Both the position numbers and the translations under genes were made by a program. Under the pieces are notes generated by a model, which worked only from the letters and a program-made list of their open reading frames with translations, was not told the DNA's origin and made no database searches. From the NCBI RefSeq assembly GCF_014873915.1, contig NZ_JADBEJ010000008.1:62001-126000 (forward strand): a stretch of DNA of 64,000 nt, in the 5' to 3' direction. The DNA comes from Amycolatopsis roodepoortensis. Lineage in GTDB: Bacteria > Actinomycetota > Actinomycetes > Mycobacteriales > Pseudonocardiaceae. The first letter of the stretch is position 1. Each line of letters begins with the position of its first letter. This document shows, piece after piece, positions 40,800 to 49,069 of the stretch.

Positions 40800-41798
40800 A
40801 TGCACCTCTCCCGACGCGGCCTTCTCGCCGGCACCGCGGCGCTCGGCGCCACCGGTCTCCTGACCGCCTGCGGCTACCAGGAGGAGACGCCCGCGCAGGG
40901 AGCGGGCGCGACCTGGTCGTTCACCGACGACCGCGGCCGGAAGCTGGACGGCGAACGGCCGACCCGGATCGTCGCGCAGGTGACCGCGGCGGCGGCGTTG
41001 TGGGACCTCGGCGTGAAGTCGGTCGGGATCTTCGGCCCGTCGAAGTTCGCCGACGGCAAGCCGGATCCGCAGGCGGGCGGTGTCGACCTGAACACGGTGA
41101 CCTCGCTCGGGAACGTGTGGAACGAGTTCAACTTCGACAAGTTCGTCGCGCTGAACCCGCAGCTGCTGGTCAGCGTGATGTACCTGAAGGACCAGATGTG
41201 GTACGTCCCGGACACGCAGACGGAGAAGATCGACAAGGCCGCGCCGAGCGTCGGGGTCCGGCTGCAGGACATCTCGATGCCCGAAGGGATCGCGAAGTTC
41301 ATCGCGCTCGCGAAGGCGCTCGGCGCCGACACCGAGACTCCGGCGATCCGAGCCGCGAAGGAAGAGTACGAGAAGGCCGACGCCGCACTCGGTGAAGCGG
41401 CGAAGAAGGCCGCGGGGCTGAAGATCCTTCTCGTGTCCGCGCAGAAGGACGCGGTCTACGTCTCGAACGCGCCGAAGTTCGCGACCTCGAAGCACTACCA
41501 GAGCAAGGGCCTGGACTTCGTCACGCCGGAGGCTCCCGACGCGAGCCAAGGCGGCTACTACCAGCAGATCAGCTGGGAGAACATCGGCAAGTACCCCGCC
41601 GACGTGATCATGTACGACAACCGCGGCGGATCGCTCTCGCTCGGCCCGGACGGGCTCGGCGGCGTGCCGACCTGGGGCCGGCTGCCCGCGGTGAAGGCCG
41701 GGAAGCTGATCCCGTGGAACAACGAGACACCGTTCTCGTACCAGCGCTTCACGCCGCAGCTGACCGAACTGACCGCGGCGCTGAACAAGTTCGCCTAG
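40800..41798 (+). CDS. Iron-siderophore ABC transporter substrate-binding lipoprotein
   Basis: The protein has 332 residues. The N-terminus MHLSRRGLLAGTAALGATG is Tat-like (SRRGLL) and ends in the lipobox LTACG. The mature part has the FepB/CeuE-like fold, with RIVAQVTAAAALWDLGVKSV and FVALNPQLLVSV. It should bind a ferric siderophore outside the membrane and deliver it to the two FecCD permeases encoded divergently. Specificity is unknown, and no siderophore biosynthesis genes are in the window. Confidence 0.9.
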   Translation: MHLSRRGLLAGTAALGATGLLTACGYQEETPAQGAGATWSFTDDRGRKLDGERPTRIVAQVTAAAALWDLGVKSVGIFGPSKFADGKPDPQAGGVDLNTVTSLGNVWNEFNFDKFVALNPQLLVSVMYLKDQMWYVPDTQTEKIDKAAPSVGVRLQDISMPEGIAKFIALAKALGADTETPAIRAAKEEYEKADAALGEAAKKAAGLKILLVSAQKDAVYVSNAPKFATSKHYQSKGLDFVTPEAPDASQGGYYQQISWENIGKYPADVIMYDNRGGSLSLGPDGLGGVPTWGRLPAVKAGKLIPWNNETPFSYQRFTPQLTELTAALNKFA

Positions 41799-41826
41799 GC
41801 CAGGGCGGCGGTGCGGCCCGGGAAAG

Positions 41827-41883
41827 ATGTCGCGAAAGCCACTTTCGGGACATCAGACGTCTCGAAAGTGGCTTTCGCGACAT
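41827..41883 (+). terminator. 21-bp perfect hairpin, first of a pair
   Basis: The left arm 41827-41847 begins ATGTCGCGAAAGCC and the right arm is 41863-41883, with a 15-base loop. Each arm holds GCGAAAG..CTTTCG and so can also fold alone. It lies 28 bases after the binding-protein stop. Confidence 0.7.
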
Positions 41884-41920
41884 GCTCGCCACGGCGGTGC
41901 CGGGGCCGGCCACGGCCGAC

Positions 41921-41973
41921 GTTGCGAAAGCCACTTTCGCAACCTTCAACGTTGCGAAAGTGGCTTTCGCAAC
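41921..41973 (+). terminator. 23-bp perfect hairpin, second of a pair
   Basis: Arms are 41921-41943 and 41951-41973 with a 7-base loop; each arm is itself the dyad GTTGCGAAAG-CCA-CTTTCGCAAC. It shares the core GCGAAAGCCACTTTCG with the first hairpin. The remaining gap to 42092 has nothing I recognise. Confidence 0.7.
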
Positions 41974-42092
41974 CTCCCGCCAAGCCCCAGCACCCCAACA
42001 GCAGAGGCGAGCTTCGAAAACGCCACCCGTGCCCGCAGTAGGTACACAAGGACACCCTTGGGCCCGAACCCGAATCGCCACTCACGACCCGC

Positions 42093-42950
42093 TCAGCCCA
42101 GGAACTCCCGCAGCGCCGCCGCGAGATCGGCCGGGTTTTCCTCGGCCACGTGGTGCCCGGACTCGATCGCGAAGCCGCGGACGTCGTCGGCCCATTCGCG
42201 CCACACCGCGATCGGGTCGCCGTACAGCTCGGCCATGTCGTCGCGGCTGGACCACAGCATGAGCAGCGGGCAGGCGAGTTTCCGCCCGGCCGCCTTGTCC
42301 GCGTCGTCGGCTTCGCGGTCGGGCCCGAGGCCGGCCCGGTAGTCCTCCAGCATCGCGTGGACCGTCTCGGGATCGTGGATCGCGCGCAGGAAGTCGGCGT
42401 GGTTCTCCGCGCCCATCGCCTCGGGATCGCCGCCGTACCAGGCGTCCGGGTCGGCATTGATCACGCGCTCGGCGGGTTTCGCGAGCTGGCCGAAGAAGAA
42501 CCAATGCCACCATTTCCGCGCGAAGTCCGCGTCGGCGCGGGCGAGCGCTTCGCCGATCGGGACACCGTCGAGGATGACCAGCTTGGTGACCGCTTCGGGA
42601 TGGTCCATGGCCAGCCGGTGCGCCACGTAGCTGCCGCGGTCGTGTCCGGCGACGGCGAAGTGTTCATGGCCGAGATGCCGCATGAGCGCGACGATGTGCC
42701 TGGCCATGGCGCGTTTCGAGTGCGCCGAGTGGTCTTCGGTGGTCTCGGGTTTCGAGGACTGGCCGTAGCCGGGGAGGTCCGGGCAGACGACGGTGAACGC
42801 GTCCGCGAGCCTCGGCGCGACGTCGTACCAGGTGGTGTGCGTGCGGGGGTGTCCATGTAGAAGGACGAGGGGCGGCCCCGATCCGCCGTGACGGACCCTG
42901 AAGGTCACTTCGCCGGTGTCGACGTTTTCGAGCTCGAAGCCTTCGAACAT
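42093..42950 (-). CDS. Alpha/beta hydrolase (haloacetate dehalogenase/epoxide hydrolase-like)
   Basis: The protein has 285 residues. The oxyanion region is PLVLLHGHPRTHTTWYDVAP, the nucleophile Asp sits in VAGHDRGSYVAHRLA and the catalytic His in ESGHHVAEENP. An Asp nucleophile in HDRGS and the Arg beside it fit fluoroacetate/haloacetate dehalogenases or epoxide hydrolases; the substrate is not settled. ATG 42950 follows GGGAGGATC. The frame is open upstream only because the adjacent hairpin also reads through. Confidence 0.88.
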   Translation of the reverse strand: MFEGFELENVDTGEVTFRVRHGGSGPPLVLLHGHPRTHTTWYDVAPRLADAFTVVCPDLPGYGQSSKPETTEDHSAHSKRAMARHIVALMRHLGHEHFAVAGHDRGSYVAHRLAMDHPEAVTKLVILDGVPIGEALARADADFARKWWHWFFFGQLAKPAERVINADPDAWYGGDPEAMGAENHADFLRAIHDPETVHAMLEDYRAGLGPDREADDADKAAGRKLACPLLMLWSSRDDMAELYGDPIAVWREWADDVRGFAIESGHHVAEENPADLAAALREFLG

Positions 42951-42964
42951 GATCCTCCCGAGCG

Positions 42965-43015
42965 CGATGAACGGGCCGTTCCTCGCGAATTGTGCAAGGA
43001 ACGGCCCGTTCATCG
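42965..43015 (-). terminator. 19-bp hairpin after the dipeptidase
   Basis: Arms CGATGAACGGGCCGTTCCT and its complement (42965-42983, 42997-43015) surround a 13-base loop. It lies 18 bases beyond the dipeptidase stop. It differs from the 12283-12328 hairpin by paired changes. Confidence 0.7.
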
Positions 43016-43032
43016 CAGCGTGAGCCGGGGAA

Positions 43033-44454
43033 TCAGCTCCGCGCGTGCGCGTCCAGGATGTGCGCGACCGCCTCGGTGACCCGCTGCGCGAAATCGATGT
43101 TCAGCCACTCGTCCGGCACGTGGATGTTCGAGTCCGGCCCGCAGGCACCGGTGACCACGAACTGCGCGTCCGGGTACTTCTCGCCGAGCAGCCCCATGAA
43201 CGGGATCGACCCGCCCATGCCGAAGCTCTTGTGCGGCGCGCCGAAGACTTCGCCGCTCACGTGGTGCAGGACGTCGTCGAGCCACGGCGCGGTGTCCGGC
43301 GCGTTCCAGCCGTTCTCCGCCTGGAAGTCGCCGAGCTCGACCGAAGCGTCGTACGGCACGTCGGTGGTGAGGACACGGCGGACCGCCTCCATCGCGGCCT
43401 TCGCGTCGGCCGTCGGCGGGAGGCGGAAGCTCAGGGTGAGCGTGGTGCTGGAGCGCAGCACGTTGCCCGCGTCGGCCGGGAGCGGGAAACCCTCCGCGCC
43501 GATCACCGAAAGCGTCGGCCGCCACGAGTTGTTGAGCAGCAGCTCCAGATCGTCGTCCGACACGGTCCGGCCGACCACCGGGAAGAGCGTCTTCGCCGCG
43601 CCGGGCGCGATCTCGACGACACCGCGAGCGTCCTCGACGCGGTTCTCCGGGATGTCGACGCTCAGCTCGGCGAGCTTGATCTCGCCGGTCTCGGCGTTCT
43701 CGATCCGGTCGAGCAGGACACGCAGGACGCGGAACGAGCTCGCCACGATGCCGCTGGCCATGCCGGAGTGCTGCGCGGACTCGAGCACCTTCACGGTGAC
43801 GTTGACGTGCAGCATTCCGCGCAGGCTGGTGGTCAGCCACAGCCGCTTGTAGTCGGTGCCGCCGGCGTCGAGACAGACGACCAGCGAGACCTCGCCGAGC
43901 TTCTCCTTCAGGTGCTCGACGTAGGCGGGCAGGTCCGGGCTGCCGGATTCCTCACCGGTCTCCAGCAGCACGACCGCGCGGGAGTGCTCACCGCCGGCGG
44001 CGCGCACGGCCTCGATCGCCGTCGTCGCCGCGTAGCCGGAGTAGCCGTCGTCGACCGCGCCGCGGCCGTACAGCCTGCCGTCGCGGATCACCGGCGTCCA
44101 CGGGTCGAGCCCCTCGGACCAGCCACCGACCGGGGGCTGCTTGTCGAGGTGCCCGTACATGAGCACGGTGCCCTTTTCGGCGGTCTCGGACGTCGCCGGG
44201 ATGTCGACGACCAGAAGCGGGCTGCGGCCTTCGAGCTCCACGACCTGGAGCGTCGCGCCGGGGATCTCCCGGGCGGCGATCCAGGAGCGGACGTGCTCGA
44301 CGGCGGCGGCCAGATGCCCGGTCTTCGCCCACTCGGGGTCGAACGCCGGCGACAAGGCGGGGATCGCCACCAGGCCGGACAGGCTGGGAAGGACGTCGTT
44401 CGTCCAGTTCGAAACCACGGTTTCGCGTACGGATTTCTGCTCCACGTCCGCCAT
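43033..44454 (-). CDS. M20 family dipeptidase
   Basis: The protein has 473 residues. Metal ligands are visible in VLMYGHLDKQPP (His and Asp), GRGAVDDGYSG (bridging Asp), LLETGEESGSPDL (general base and ligand Glu), VVCLDAGG and the C-terminal SNIHVPDEWL (His). The central lid domain is present. It hydrolyses dipeptides or related amides; cytoplasmic, with no signal peptide. It is divergent from the 2-oxoacid dehydrogenase operon. Confidence 0.92.
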   Translation of the reverse strand: MADVEQKSVRETVVSNWTNDVLPSLSGLVAIPALSPAFDPEWAKTGHLAAAVEHVRSWIAAREIPGATLQVVELEGRSPLLVVDIPATSETAEKGTVLMYGHLDKQPPVGGWSEGLDPWTPVIRDGRLYGRGAVDDGYSGYAATTAIEAVRAAGGEHSRAVVLLETGEESGSPDLPAYVEHLKEKLGEVSLVVCLDAGGTDYKRLWLTTSLRGMLHVNVTVKVLESAQHSGMASGIVASSFRVLRVLLDRIENAETGEIKLAELSVDIPENRVEDARGVVEIAPGAAKTLFPVVGRTVSDDDLELLLNNSWRPTLSVIGAEGFPLPADAGNVLRSSTTLTLSFRLPPTADAKAAMEAVRRVLTTDVPYDASVELGDFQAENGWNAPDTAPWLDDVLHHVSGEVFGAPHKSFGMGGSIPFMGLLGEKYPDAQFVVTGACGPDSNIHVPDEWLNIDFAQRVTEAVAHILDAHARS

Positions 44455-44818
44455 CCTGCCACGGGTGCCGGAGAGTGGGATGGATCACAGCGGCGGGCAC
44501 GGATCGTCATCGATACAGCCGGACAGGACACCCGTCCGGGTCCGTCGTCCGCTGGTCGGCCCGCGGGTGAATTCCCTACTTTCGGCGGCCCCACACTCGG
44601 GCTTCCTAGCATTTTCCCTGATCAGACACCCTTTCTCAGCAACAAATCAGCATCCGCCACTGACCAAAACGGCGTCCGGCATGCCAGGATGTGCGCACGA
44701 ACCGTCAACGCCGACGGTGACCCAGCGCTTCAGATCCGACGCGCTGGTCCCCGCCGGCGCAGTCACTGTGGCCGCCACAAGTGGCCGCCAGAGGCGCCGA
44801 CATCAAGGAGAGCAGCGC
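44455..44818 (+). other. Promoter and leader region of the 2-oxoacid dehydrogenase operon
   Basis: This 364-base gap has no convincing gene. It contains an AT-richer stretch (about 44600-44660), the likely promoter, and two direct copies of GTGGCCGCCA (44768-44777 and 44781-44790) just before the ribosome-binding site AAGGAG at 44805. No known riboswitch or operator is recognised. Confidence 0.5.
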
Positions 44819-46024
44819 ATGCCGTCCGAACACTGGACGCACCCGGAGCCTGGAGATGGTCCCGCCGCCGTAGCGGCGCAGCCTACCCCCGAACAGGTGA
44901 TCGCCGGTTTGCGAGCAACGAGCGAAGGTGGCGCTGAGCTGACTCAGCTGCTCACCCCCGAAGGCGAACGGGTCGCCTCGCCGCAATTCGACCGCTACGT
45001 CGACGACATCGACGCCGAGGCCCTCAAGGGCCTGTACCGCGACATGGTCCTGGTCCGCCGCGCGGACCGCGAGGCCAACGCGATGCAGCGCCAGGGCCAG
45101 CTCGGCATCTGGGTGCCGCTGCTCGGGCAGGAGGCCGCGCAGATCGGCTCCGGCCGCGCGCTGCGGAAGGGGGACATGGCGTTCCCCAGCTACCGCGAGC
45201 ACGGTGTCGCGTACACCCGCGGCGTCGACCTCAAAGAGGTGCTCGGCATCTTCCGCTGCACCGACCACAGCGGCTGGGACTACCAGGCCCACGGCTTCCA
45301 CCCGTACACCATCGTGATCGGCAACCAGGTGCTCAACGCCGCCGGTTACGCGATGGGCCAGAAGTTCGAAGGCAAGGTCGGCGACGACGACAGCGAAGCG
45401 ACCATCTGTTACTTCGGTGACGGAGCGACTTCGCAGGGCGACGTGCACGAAGGCTTCGTCTGGGCCGCCGTCTACGACGCGCCGCTCGTGTTCTTCTGCC
45501 AGAACAACCAGTGGGCGATCTCGGAGCCCACCGAACGCCAGTCGCGCCTGCCGCTGTACCAGCGCGCCCGCGGCTACGGCTTCCCCGGCATCCGCGTCGA
45601 CGGCAACGACGTCCTCGCCTGCCTCGCGGTCTCCCGCTGGGCGCTGGAGGAGTGCCGTCACGGCAACGGCCCGGTGCTGATCGAGGCGTTCACCTACCGG
45701 ATGGACGCGCACACCACCACCGACGACCCCACCCGCTACCGGCTCTCCGACGAGCTGGAGGAGTGGAAGCTGAAGGACCCGATCGAGCGCGTCCGGGCGT
45801 ATCTCGCCCGCGGTGGCGGCGCCGACCAGGCGTTCTTCGACCAGGTGCAGGCCGATTCGGACGCGTTCGCGGCCGAGCTGCGCGAATACTGCTTCAACAT
45901 GCCTGAACCGCCACCGGAGCGGATCTTCTCCAACGTGTACGCGGAGTCCACGCCGCTGCTCGACAAGCAGCGCGAAGAGTTCCTGTCCTACATGGACGGT
46001 TTCGTCGGGGCGGAGGGGCACTGA
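44819..46024 (+). CDS. bkdA: 2-oxoacid dehydrogenase E1 component, alpha subunit
   Basis: The protein has 401 residues. The thiamine-diphosphate motif runs from GDGATSQGDVHEGF to CQNNQWAIS. QGQLGIWVPLLGQEAAQIGS and the phosphorylation-loop-like YRMDAHTTTDDPTRYR are typical. It decarboxylates a 2-oxoacid and reductively acylates the lipoyl group of E2. Branched-chain specificity is more likely than pyruvate, because split E1 with this layout in actinobacteria is usually BkdA; this is inference. ATG 44819 follows AAGGAG. Confidence 0.88.
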   Translation: MPSEHWTHPEPGDGPAAVAAQPTPEQVIAGLRATSEGGAELTQLLTPEGERVASPQFDRYVDDIDAEALKGLYRDMVLVRRADREANAMQRQGQLGIWVPLLGQEAAQIGSGRALRKGDMAFPSYREHGVAYTRGVDLKEVLGIFRCTDHSGWDYQAHGFHPYTIVIGNQVLNAAGYAMGQKFEGKVGDDDSEATICYFGDGATSQGDVHEGFVWAAVYDAPLVFFCQNNQWAISEPTERQSRLPLYQRARGYGFPGIRVDGNDVLACLAVSRWALEECRHGNGPVLIEAFTYRMDAHTTTDDPTRYRLSDELEEWKLKDPIERVRAYLARGGGADQAFFDQVQADSDAFAAELREYCFNMPEPPPERIFSNVYAESTPLLDKQREEFLSYMDGFVGAEGH

Positions 46025-46025
46025 A

Positions 46026-47018
46026 ATGAGCGACCTCCAGAAACTCACCATCGGCAAGGCGATCAACCTCGGCCTCCGGCGCGCCATGGAAGAGGACCCC
46101 AAGGTCCTGATCATGGGTGAGGACGTCGGCAAGCTCGGCGGCGTCTTCCGCATCACCGACGGCCTGCAGAAGGACTTCGGCGAGCAGCGCGTCCTGGACA
46201 CGCCGCTCGCGGAGTCCGGCATTATCGGCACCGCGGTCGGCCTCGCCGTCCGCGGTTTCCGCCCGGTGTGCGAGATCCAGTTCGAAGGCTTCATCTTCCC
46301 GGGCTTCGACCAGATCTCCAGCCAGGTCGCGAAGCTGCACTACCGGACACAGGGCAAGATCAAGATGCCCATCGTGATCCGGGTGCCGTTCGGTGGCGGC
46401 ATCGGCGCGGTCGAGCACCACTCGGAGTCGCCGGAGTCGCTGTTCGCCCATATCCCCGGCCTGAAGGTCGTGTCGGTTTCGAACGCGGTCGACGCCTACT
46501 GGGGCATCCAGCAGGCGATCAAATCCGACGACCCGATCCTGTTCTTCGAGCCGAAGAAGCTCTACCACTCTGGCGCGATGAAGTCCGAGGTCGACACCGA
46601 GGCCACGCCGGACGAGCTGTTCAAGTCCCGCGTCGTCCGCGAGGGCACCACGGCCACGGTCGTCGCGTACGGCCCGTCGGTGAAGGTCGCGCTCGACGCG
46701 GCGGCCGCCGCCGAGGACGAGGGCAAGTCGCTGGAGGTCATCGACCTGCGGACACTGTCCCCGCTCGACCTGGAGCCGGTGTTCGAGTCGGTGCGCAAGA
46801 CCGGGCGGCTCATCGCGCTGAGCGAGGCGCCGTCGGAATCGTCGCTGACCTCGGAGATCGCCGCGCGCGTGCAGGAGGAATGCTTCTACTCGCTGGAAGC
46901 CCCCGTGCTGCGGGTGACCGGATTCGACACGCCGTACCCGCCCGCCAAGCTCGAGGAGCACTACCTCCCCGACCTGGACCGGGTGCTGCACACCGTCGAC
47001 CGTTCACTCGCCTGGTAA
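46026..47018 (+). CDS. bkdB: 2-oxoacid dehydrogenase E1 component, beta subunit
   Basis: The protein has 330 residues. The pattern VLIMGEDVGKLGGVFRITDGL, TPLAESGIIGTAVGLAVRGF and VRVPFGGGIGAVEHHSESPE (parts cited) is standard for the E1 beta subunit, which completes the active site. It begins one base after the alpha-subunit stop and is 16 bases before E2, so the three genes form one operon and one complex. Confidence 0.9.
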   Translation: MSDLQKLTIGKAINLGLRRAMEEDPKVLIMGEDVGKLGGVFRITDGLQKDFGEQRVLDTPLAESGIIGTAVGLAVRGFRPVCEIQFEGFIFPGFDQISSQVAKLHYRTQGKIKMPIVIRVPFGGGIGAVEHHSESPESLFAHIPGLKVVSVSNAVDAYWGIQQAIKSDDPILFFEPKKLYHSGAMKSEVDTEATPDELFKSRVVREGTTATVVAYGPSVKVALDAAAAAEDEGKSLEVIDLRTLSPLDLEPVFESVRKTGRLIALSEAPSESSLTSEIAARVQEECFYSLEAPVLRVTGFDTPYPPAKLEEHYLPDLDRVLHTVDRSLAW

Positions 47019-47034
47019 GGGGGAAGTTCCTGAA

Positions 47035-48363
47035 ATGCCCGAGTACAAACAATTCCCCCTGGCCGACACGGCGGAGGGGCTGACCGAGGCCGACATCATC
47101 GCCTGGCAGGTCAAGCCGGGTGACAAGGTCACGGTGAACCAGATCGTCGTCGAGGTCGAGACCGCGAAGGCCGCCGTCGAACTGCCCATCCCGTGGGCGG
47201 GCGTGGTCACCGAACTGCTCGTCGAACCGGGCCAGACGGTGGAGGTCGGCGCGCCGATCCTCACCATCGACGTCGACCCGGACGGCAAGGCGGCCCCGGC
47301 ACCCACCGCCGCGCCCGTGGCGGAGGAGTCGGCGGAAGAGGAGATGAAGCCGCTGGTCGGCTACGGCTCCAAGGCCGTCGTCACGCAGAGGCGTGCGCGT
47401 AAGGGCGCGGCTCCCGCCCCTGCTCCGGCGGCACCTGCGGCGCCTGCTGTGGCTGCTGCGCCTTCCAAGCCGAAGGGCGGGTACGTGCCGCTGGCGAAGC
47501 CGCCGGTGCGCAAGCTCGCCAAGGACCTCGGCGTCGACCTGCACGCGCTCACCGGCTCCGCCGACGGCGGCGTCATCACGCGTGACGACGTGCAGGCGGC
47601 CGCCAACGGTTCCTCCGCACCGGCCGCCGCTGTGTCCACAGTAGACAGTGGCTACGACCCCGCGACACGGGAACGGCGGGTGCCGATCAAGGGCGTCCGC
47701 AAGGCCACCGCCGCCGCGATGGTGCAGAGCGCGTACACCGCCCCGCACGTCACGGAGTTCCTGACCATCGACGTCACGCCGATGATGGAATTCCGGGAGA
47801 AGCTGAAGAAGTCGCGCGAGTTCGCCGGGGTCAAGGTCACCCCGCTGACCTTCGCGGCGAAGGCCGTCTGCCTGGCGGCCAAGCGCACTCCGGACGTCAA
47901 CGCGGTGTGGGACGAGGCGGCGCAGGAGATCGTCTACAAGGACTACGTGCACCTCGGGATCGCCGCGGCCACCCCGCGCGGGCTCGTCGTGCCCAAGGTC
48001 CGCGACGCGGATTCGATGTCGCTGAAGGAACTCGCGATCGCGCTCACCGAGCTGACCGACGTCGCCCGCGAGGGCAAGACCACGCCGGCGGCCATGCTCG
48101 GCGGCACGATCACCATCACCAACGTCGGCGTCTTCGGCGTCGACACCGGGACGCCGATCATCAACCCCGGCGAGTCCGCGATCCTGTGCCTCGGCGCGAT
48201 CAAGGACACCCCGTGGGTGGTCGACGGCGAGATCAAGGTGCGCAAGGTGCTCCAGCTTTCGCTGAGCTTCGACCACCGCGTGGTCGACGGGCAACAGGGT
48301 TCGGAGTTCCTGGCCGACGTCGGCGCGCTGCTGGCCGACCCCGCCGTCGCGATCACCTACTGA
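47035..48363 (+). CDS. bkdC: 2-oxoacid dehydrogenase E2 component (dihydrolipoyl acyltransferase)
   Basis: The protein has 442 residues. The domains in order are an N-terminal lipoyl domain with the lipoylated Lys in VEVETAKAAVE (about residue 44), an Ala/Pro linker, a peripheral-subunit-binding domain (PPVRKLAKDLGVDLHALTGS), a second linker, and the acyltransferase core ending with SLSFDHRVVDGQQG, which has the catalytic His and Asp. It transfers the acyl group to CoA. No E3 (lpd) gene follows, so a shared dihydrolipoamide dehydrogenase elsewhere is expected. Confidence 0.92.
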   Translation: MPEYKQFPLADTAEGLTEADIIAWQVKPGDKVTVNQIVVEVETAKAAVELPIPWAGVVTELLVEPGQTVEVGAPILTIDVDPDGKAAPAPTAAPVAEESAEEEMKPLVGYGSKAVVTQRRARKGAAPAPAPAAPAAPAVAAAPSKPKGGYVPLAKPPVRKLAKDLGVDLHALTGSADGGVITRDDVQAAANGSSAPAAAVSTVDSGYDPATRERRVPIKGVRKATAAAMVQSAYTAPHVTEFLTIDVTPMMEFREKLKKSREFAGVKVTPLTFAAKAVCLAAKRTPDVNAVWDEAAQEIVYKDYVHLGIAAATPRGLVVPKVRDADSMSLKELAIALTELTDVAREGKTTPAAMLGGTITITNVGVFGVDTGTPIINPGESAILCLGAIKDTPWVVDGEIKVRKVLQLSLSFDHRVVDGQQGSEFLADVGALLADPAVAITY

Positions 48364-48369
48364 CGTTTC

Positions 48370-48424
48370 GCGCGTGAAGGCCCCCTTCCCTCGGCTGAGC
48401 CGAGGGAAGGGGGCCTTCACGCGC
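48370..48424 (+). terminator. 26-bp perfect hairpin ending the bkd operon
   Basis: Arms 48370-48395 and 48399-48424 are perfect complements around TGA; the left arm begins GCGCGTGAAGGCCCCC. It starts 7 bases after the E2 stop. Confidence 0.8.
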
Positions 48425-48444
48425 TTCGGCCTTATTCAGTTGAC

Positions 48445-48462
48445 GGAGTGAGCGCTCACTCC
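48445..48462 (+). promoter_or_regulatory. TetR-type operator before the TetR/ABC-exporter operon
   Basis: GGAGTGAGCGCTCACTCC is an 18-bp perfect palindrome lying next to a TTGACG -35-like element and 13 bases before the tetR start. It fits autorepression by the adjacent TetR protein. Confidence 0.75.
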
Positions 48463-48475
48463 GCACACTGGACGC

Positions 48476-49069
48476 ATGACAGAAACCGCCTCCCGGCGGA
48501 GAGCGCCGGGAATGAGTGCCGACGAGCGGCGCCGGATGATCGTCCAGTCCGTGCTGCCCCTGCTGGTGGAACACGGCGCCGGTGTCACGTCGAGCCAGAT
48601 CGCGCGTGCCGCGGGGATCGGCGAAGGCACGGTCTTCCGCGTGTTCAAGGACAAGGACGAACTGTTCGCCACCTGCTTCGCCGAAGCACTGAAACCTGAC
48701 CAGGTGCTCGACGCGCTCGCGGTCATCGACCTCGACCAGTCCCTCGACGACAGGCTCATCGAAGCCGCCGACGCGCTCAGCGCACACCTCCAGCGCATGG
48801 GGGCGCTGATAGCGATCATGCACGGCTCCGGCAAGCGGCCGGAGCATCGCAGGGACAGGCGCAAGGAGTCGATGAGCGCCATGCGTGACGCCATGGCCGA
48901 GCTGTTCGAACCGGAGAAGGACCGGCTCCGCCTGCCGCCGGCGCAGTCCGCGGCGCTCTTCCTGTCCTTGCTGTTCAGCGGCCGGATCCGGTTCAGCGAG
49001 ACCGGTGACGAGCCCACCACGATGGAACTCGTCGACGTGTTCCTCAACGGCGCCTTGGCGGCCGCGTGA
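48476..49069 (+). CDS. TetR family transcriptional regulator
   Basis: The protein has 197 residues. The helix-turn-helix is SSQIARAAGIGEGTVFRVFKDKDELF near residue 40 (part cited). The rest is the helical ligand domain. It overlaps the following ABC exporter by 4 bases, so it is the first gene of that operon and probably represses it through the palindrome just upstream. The inducer is probably a substrate of the pump; its identity is unknown. Confidence 0.9.
   Translation: MTETASRRRAPGMSADERRRMIVQSVLPLLVEHGAGVTSSQIARAAGIGEGTVFRVFKDKDELFATCFAEALKPDQVLDALAVIDLDQSLDDRLIEAADALSAHLQRMGALIAIMHGSGKRPEHRRDRRKESMSAMRDAMAELFEPEKDRLRLPPAQSAALFLSLLFSGRIRFSETGDEPTTMELVDVFLNGALAAA

Noticed and set aside
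41827..41973. Possible CRISPR-like repeats
   Set aside because: The repeated units are inverted, not direct, there are only two, and no spacers or cas genes exist.
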